NCBI GenBank assembly: GCA_035575715.1
Contig: DATLXN010000034.1
Coordinates: 62,001 to 126,000 of the forward strand
Source: JACCSI01 sp035575715
GTDB taxonomy: Bacteria > Acidobacteriota > Vicinamibacteria > Vicinamibacterales > UBA2999
DNA length: 64,000 bases
Direction of reading: 5' to 3'
Of the stretch, positions 60,263 to 64,000 are shown in pieces; positions within the stretch are counted from its first letter, which is position 1; every line of letters begins with the position of its first letter. The notes below the pieces were generated by a model, which searched no databases, was not told where the DNA came from, and saw only the letters and a program-made list of their open reading frames with translations. The translations under genes were made by a program, and so were the position numbers.

Positions 60263-61792
60263 TCATCGGCGCCGAACAACGGACTCCGTCGGAACATTCC
60301 CGCCTCGCATATACGGCGCACGGTCTGCCACTTTGAAGATGCGGACCTGCGATTCAATGTCAAAGCGTGGCGGCCAGTCCAGATTTCCCAGCCCTGTGTG
60401 TCCCGCAAAGCGCTCGCGGAACTGCGGCTCTTCCCAACGTTCGATGACGATGTAGGTTTCGAAACCACGCTGCGATAACCATGCGATCGCTGGCTCCAGC
60501 GAGCGCGGGTCGAGCCAATCCCACACCAGCGCCGGCTGGTCTGCGTGGAAGCGGACGGTGCCGCTGCTCCAGACGGTGATCAGGGCCGCATTGTCGGGCA
60601 GCCGATCACGTACGACCAGCCCCGTCTCGCGGAAACGTCGTTCGAGGCGGTGCAGATCAAACGCGTGCCGGTCGCGCGCCGTGTCGACCATGAACCAGCT
60701 GAGAGCGACCGCGATCAGCAGGGCGATCGCCGAGGGTGTACGCGCGATGACGGTCGCGGCCAGGACGGTGGTGACGACCAGCGCGGGCAGCAGAAAGCGC
60801 AGGTACCACCACTCTGGAAATGATCGATACAACAGGTAGACGGCAATCACCGTCGCGGCAATCGCCAGGCCGACCCACGCGACGGCCCGATATCGCCGTG
60901 CGACAACGAAAGGCGCGGCAATAGCGAGGGCTGGAAATGCGAGCTGCGTTTTCCATAACGCGGTCGCATATGCCCGCGTATTGGTGCTGACGTTGGTCGC
61001 GCCAAACAGTTCCGCCGCGCTCCCGTAACCAGTAGACAGGGGATGTCCGTAGAGCGCGTTGTTGAGAAACAACAAGATGCCGGCAAACGGCAGAGCCGCC
61101 AAGGCGAGCGCCACTGCCGGGCGCACCGCCGCGCGGAGCGTGAGGTCACGTCGCCAAGTGGTCGCGACGAACCACACGGCCACGACAACTGCCGACGGTG
61201 CAAGGTTCGGTCGAATCAACACCGCTAAACCCGTGACCGCACCAATCACCCATGGCCGACTCGGGTCGGACACTGTCGCCGCGACGACCACGCCCATCCA
61301 CAGCGCCGCAACGGCGATGTCATTCATCGGCTGAACGACTTGAAACAGCACGACCGGCGTTGATGCGACGAGGATCGCAGCCACGGCGCCGGCAACCGGG
61401 CTCGCGAGACGGCGGCCCGCGACAAAGGCGAGCCACACCAACATCGCGCCAAACAGTGGGGTCACGACAAAGACGGCGTCAGCGCCGCCCAGCTTATGAA
61501 ATGGCGCGAGTAATAACGAAAAACCAGGCGCGCAGACCGGCGACGCTGCGGTCATGCTGCGAACCGCCGGAATAAATCCGCCGGGCGCGAAGGTCAGCGC
61601 CGCGTTCGACCACGGCGCCGTCGCGGCAAGCGGTTCGTCCAGTTGAAGGCGGCCTTCGGCAAACGCCTTGGCCATCAGGCCGTAACACGACGAGTCAGAG
61701 CCGCCGACCGCCCACGTCCCGCGCACGAGCCCAAAGGCGCACAGCGCCACGGCGGCCAGCGCAGCGATCAAAATGCTCGCGCGCTCGATCAC
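60263..61792 (-). CDS. GT-C (GT39/ArnT-like) membrane glycosyltransferase
   Basis: 509 residues, about ten membrane segments. An N-terminal SDSSCYGLMAKAFAEGRLQLDEPLA precedes the first loop, where GT39-type proteins hold an acidic pair; the sequence shows GGSD-S rather than a clear DE. LRPNLAPSAVVVAVWF and FPEWWYLRFLLPALVV fit the dolichyl/undecaprenyl-phosphate-linked group. The C-terminal ~120 residues form a soluble domain. The start overlaps the stop of the GT2 gene by 4 bp (ATGA). Likely role: transfer of a sugar from a lipid carrier onto an envelope polymer or lipid, supplied by the GT2 enzyme. Confidence 0.83.
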   Translation of the reverse strand: MIERASILIAALAAVALCAFGLVRGTWAVGGSDSSCYGLMAKAFAEGRLQLDEPLAATAPWSNAALTFAPGGFIPAVRSMTAASPVCAPGFSLLLAPFHKLGGADAVFVVTPLFGAMLVWLAFVAGRRLASPVAGAVAAILVASTPVVLFQVVQPMNDIAVAALWMGVVVAATVSDPSRPWVIGAVTGLAVLIRPNLAPSAVVVAVWFVATTWRRDLTLRAAVRPAVALALAALPFAGILLFLNNALYGHPLSTGYGSAAELFGATNVSTNTRAYATALWKTQLAFPALAIAAPFVVARRYRAVAWVGLAIAATVIAVYLLYRSFPEWWYLRFLLPALVVTTVLAATVIARTPSAIALLIAVALSWFMVDTARDRHAFDLHRLERRFRETGLVVRDRLPDNAALITVWSSGTVRFHADQPALVWDWLDPRSLEPAIAWLSQRGFETYIVIERWEEPQFRERFAGHTGLGNLDWPPRFDIESQVRIFKVADRAPYMRGGNVPTESVVRRR

Positions 61793-62508
61793 GGCAAACG
61801 GTACTTGGCAAGCACGACGATCGCTTTGACGCCGTCGCGCCAGCCGATTTTCTTGCCTTGCGCGCGGCTCCGTGGCTCGAACCGTACCGGCAATTCGACA
61901 ATGCGATGGCCCGCGCGCAAGAGCTTGGCGGTAATCTCCGGCTCGATATCAAAGCGGTTGGACTCGAGTTTCAGCGCACGCGCAACATCGGTCCGCATGA
62001 TCTTGTAGCAGGTCTCCATATCGGTCAGCCGTGACCCGTACAAGACGTTGGTCAAACCGGTGAGGAAGCGATTGGCGGCCACCGAGACCAGAGGCGCCCC
62101 GGTAGGCCCGGACAGAAACCGCGATCCATACACCGCCTTGGTCTCGCCCGCGAGGATTGGGCTCACCAGTGACGCGAGCTCGGCCGGATCGAGTTCGAGA
62201 TCGGCGTCCTGGATGGCGACGATGGTACCGCGCGCTTGTTCGAAGCCGGTGCGAATAGCGCGGCCCTTGCCGCCGTTGGCCGGCGCATGTACGATGCGCA
62301 GCGTCTCTCCGCGTGGGCCAATCGCGTCCAGCACCCGGCGTGTGCCATCGGTTGATCCGTCATTGACGACCACGATTTCACGCGCCACCGGGAGGTCGAT
62401 CGCCAGCAGGCGCTCGATGACTGCGCCGACAGTCGCTTCTTCGTTGTAAACGGGGACGACGATCGACAGCAGCTCGCTGCCGTGCCGATCCGAGGATGAG
62501 TGGGACAC
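61789..62508 (-). CDS. GT2 dolichyl-phosphate-mannose-synthase-like glycosyltransferase
   Basis: 239 residues from GTG 62508; ATG 62544 is also possible. LLSIVVPVYNEEATVGAVIERLL and VVVNDGSTDGTRRVLD start the GT-A fold, and AIQDADLELDP gives the DxD metal/donor motif; GSRFLSGPTG and QGKKIGWRDGVKAIVVLAKYRLP are characteristic of the DPM1/GtrB group. It makes lipid-phosphate-linked sugar for GT-C enzymes, one of which is encoded directly after it (4-bp overlap). Lipid is probably undecaprenyl-phosphate. Confidence 0.88.
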   Translation of the reverse strand: MSHSSSDRHGSELLSIVVPVYNEEATVGAVIERLLAIDLPVAREIVVVNDGSTDGTRRVLDAIGPRGETLRIVHAPANGGKGRAIRTGFEQARGTIVAIQDADLELDPAELASLVSPILAGETKAVYGSRFLSGPTGAPLVSVAANRFLTGLTNVLYGSRLTDMETCYKIMRTDVARALKLESNRFDIEPEITAKLLRAGHRIVELPVRFEPRSRAQGKKIGWRDGVKAIVVLAKYRLP

Positions 62509-62550
62509 GTCGCGCCGGTAGCATACCGCGACCCGCGGTAGCATCTGACG

Positions 62551-63930
62551 ATGTCGCATGCCCAGGTGTTGAGAACCGCCGCTGAAATCGCCATTCGCTA
62601 TCTCGACGAGGTCGGGACGCGCCACGTCGGCGGCCGCGCCAACCGGACAGACCTCGCCGCCGCGCTTGGCGGCCCGCTTCCAGAGGGGCAGTTGGATCCG
62701 GTCAGCGTCATTCGGGATCTATCCGCAGCCGCGGACCCGGGCCTGGTCGCCACCCCAGGGCCGCGCTTTTTCGGTTTCGTGACCGGCGGGGCGCTACCCG
62801 TGTCCGTTGCCGCCGAATGGCTGACCAGCGCCTACGATCAAAACGGCGCCCTCTATGTGATGTCGCCCGCTGTCGCCGTCATGGAAGACGTCGTGTCGGC
62901 GTGGCTGCTCGATCTGTTGCACCTGCCCGCGGCCTCGAGTGTCGGGTTCGTCACCGGCGCGCACATGGCCAACTTCACCTGTCTTGCTGCCGCGCGCCAC
63001 GAAGTGCTGCGTCGGGTCGGCTGGAATATTGAAGACGACGGCTTTCAAGCCGCCCCACGCCTGACCGTGATCGTTGGTGACGAAGTGCACATCTCGGTGG
63101 TTGGCGCCGCCCGGATGCTGGGCATTGGCGCCGGTGAACTGGTGCGAGTTCCAGTCGATGGGCAAGGCCGGATGCGACTGGACGCGTTTGAAGAGAAGCT
63201 CGCCGGGACATCGGGGCCGGTGATCATCTGCACCCAGGCGGGCAACGTGAACACCGGTGGCAGCGACCCGGTCGGCGCGATTGCCGCTGCCGCGCATCGT
63301 CGTCAGGCCTGGGTGCACGTCGATGGGGCCTTTGGATTGTGGGCGGCCGCCGTACCCGGACTCCAGGAGCAAGTCGCGGGCCTGGCCGACGCCGACTCGT
63401 GGACGACCGATGCGCATAAATGGCTGAACGTGCCCTATGATTCCGGCCTCGCGATTGTCGCCCACCCCGCGCCGCATCGTGCGGCGATGAGTCTGCACGC
63501 GTCCTATCTGATGCGCGGTGCGGAAGAAGAACGCATCGGCATGGACTGGGTGCCAGAATCGTCTCGTCGCGCACGGGTCATCCCGATCTATGCCCTGTTG
63601 CGGACCCTCGGCCGCTCTGGGGTCCAGGCGATGATCGTGCGCAACTGTGCGTTCGCGCAGCGCATCGCGGATCACCTGCGCGGCGTGCCGGGCGTTCGCG
63701 TCCTGAACGAGGTGGTGTTGAATCAGGTGCTGCTGTCGTTTGGGAGCGATGCGGTCACCCGCGATGTGATTGCCCGGGTGCAAGCTGACGGTACGTGCTG
63801 GGTCGGCGGCGCCACCTGGCGCGGCCAGCAGGTGATGCGAATCTCGATTTCGAACTGGTCGACGACCGAGGACGATGTTGATCGTTCAGCCGCGGCGATC
63901 CGCCGTGCTTTTACTGACGCTTCCGGGTAG
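62551..63930 (+). CDS. PLP-dependent amino acid decarboxylase, group II
   Basis: 459 residues. The PLP lysine is K290 in TDAHKWLNVPYDSG, preceded by WVHVDGAFGLWAA (D-x-A) and a VIICTQAGNVNTGG segment. AIRYLDEVGTRHVGG at the start and TPGPRFFGFVTGGALP are typical of aromatic-L-amino-acid/glutamate decarboxylase relatives. Substrate not determinable; Trp/Tyr/Phe-type decarboxylases and diaminobutyrate types are alternatives. It is divergent from the GT2 gene (about 42 bp). Its 3' end overlaps the 3' end of the opposite-strand partial gene. Confidence 0.87.
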   Translation: MSHAQVLRTAAEIAIRYLDEVGTRHVGGRANRTDLAAALGGPLPEGQLDPVSVIRDLSAAADPGLVATPGPRFFGFVTGGALPVSVAAEWLTSAYDQNGALYVMSPAVAVMEDVVSAWLLDLLHLPAASSVGFVTGAHMANFTCLAAARHEVLRRVGWNIEDDGFQAAPRLTVIVGDEVHISVVGAARMLGIGAGELVRVPVDGQGRMRLDAFEEKLAGTSGPVIICTQAGNVNTGGSDPVGAIAAAAHRRQAWVHVDGAFGLWAAAVPGLQEQVAGLADADSWTTDAHKWLNVPYDSGLAIVAHPAPHRAAMSLHASYLMRGAEEERIGMDWVPESSRRARVIPIYALLRTLGRSGVQAMIVRNCAFAQRIADHLRGVPGVRVLNEVVLNQVLLSFGSDAVTRDVIARVQADGTCWVGGATWRGQQVMRISISNWSTTEDDVDRSAAAIRRAFTDASG

Positions 63931-64000
63931 CCGGCGGGGGCGCCGGCCGGTACTCGACCATGACATTACTGATCGTCGCGATGGGCCGGCCCGGGGCGAT
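63911..64000 (-). CDS. Partial C-terminus of an unidentified gene (3' end only)
   Basis: The minus frame from the right edge is open for 29 residues (IAPGRPIATISNVMVEYRP then a Pro-Ala-rich tail ending TRKRQ) to a TAA at 63911-63913. Codon use and the Pro-rich basic tail look plausible for a protein end. It overlaps the decarboxylase end by 20 bp, as several convergent pairs here do. No family can be named. Confidence 0.4.
   Translation of the reverse strand: MAPGRPIATISNVMVEYRPAPPPATRKRQ

Overview
This is a GC-rich bacterial chromosome segment densely packed with genes. It most likely comes from an Acidobacteriota genome, plausibly the Vicinamibacteria/subgroup 6 side. The pointers are a protein with the 'VWFA-related Acidobacterial' domain (50656-53445), the long DUF4159/MoxR/DUF58/BatA-like/DUF4175 operon, a remnant of the large carboxypeptidase-regulatory TonB receptors, PadR-linked genes, a Ser/Thr kinase with a periplasmic TPR tail, and many GTG/TTG starts. 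The lineage is inferred from gene content, not from a marker gene. I see no rRNA, tRNA, CRISPR array, transposase or phage gene.

Layout. 1-5.8 kb: an outer-membrane TolB/BamA-like protein cut by the left edge, a hotdog thioesterase, a TPR/aspartyl-protease protein, a ferredoxin and an IclR regulator. 5.8-13.5 kb: a frameshifted Ser/Thr kinase, then a histidine kinase and an NtrC-type sigma54 activator. Directly downstream is a good -24/-12 promoter match in front of a set encoding a CuA-type cupredoxin, a haem c lipoprotein, a DUF5777-like beta barrel and a second cupredoxin lipoprotein. 13.5-18.4 kb: an aerobic benzoyl-CoA ('box') unit (enoyl-CoA hydratase, boxB, boxC) with a divergent TetR regulator and an 18-bp palindromic operator candidate between boxC and tetR. 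18.3-24.1 kb: a UPF0173-type hydrolase, lipA, a truncated TonB-receptor remnant, and a TlpA-like/DsbD pair. 24.2-26.4 kb: a PadR gene with a frameshifted membrane protein, a tiny membrane protein and a Tat-type exported protein. 26.7-34.3 kb: pyruvate dehydrogenase (aceE-aceF-lpdA), a Ser/Thr dehydratase and a glycerophosphodiester phosphodiesterase. 34.3-37.9 kb: an AAA+ ATPase/VWA pair and a LON-domain protein. 37.9-49.4 kb: a seven-gene minus-strand operon of VWA, DUF4159, MoxR, DUF58, BatA-like, giant DUF4175 and DUF4159 proteins. 49.5-55.1 kb: a YpdA-like reductase, the acidobacterial VWFA/TPR protein and a TPR lipoprotein-like protein. 55.3-64 kb: a Tes-like radical SAM protein (candidate membrane-spanning lipid synthase), a short CoA transferase, a PQQ dehydrogenase, a GT-C and a GT2 glycosyltransferase, and a PLP decarboxylase.

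How the genes fit together. LipA lies 7-12 kb from the E2/E1 genes whose lipoyl domain it would modify. TlpA-like, DsbD, the CuA protein and the cytochrome all concern the redox chemistry of exported proteins. The two AAA+/VWA systems (34.3-37.2 kb and 37.9-49.4 kb) are independent versions of the MoxR-VWA theme.

The most unusual non-coding signal is that many short gaps hold different 'stuttering' 7-10 bp phrases, several arranged as inverted repeats (14289-14448, 15890-16000, 28106-28201, 32398-32538, and others). They recur in style rather than in exact sequence. Two genes carry single-base frameshifts, one at a homopolymer; these may be sequencing errors or real decay.
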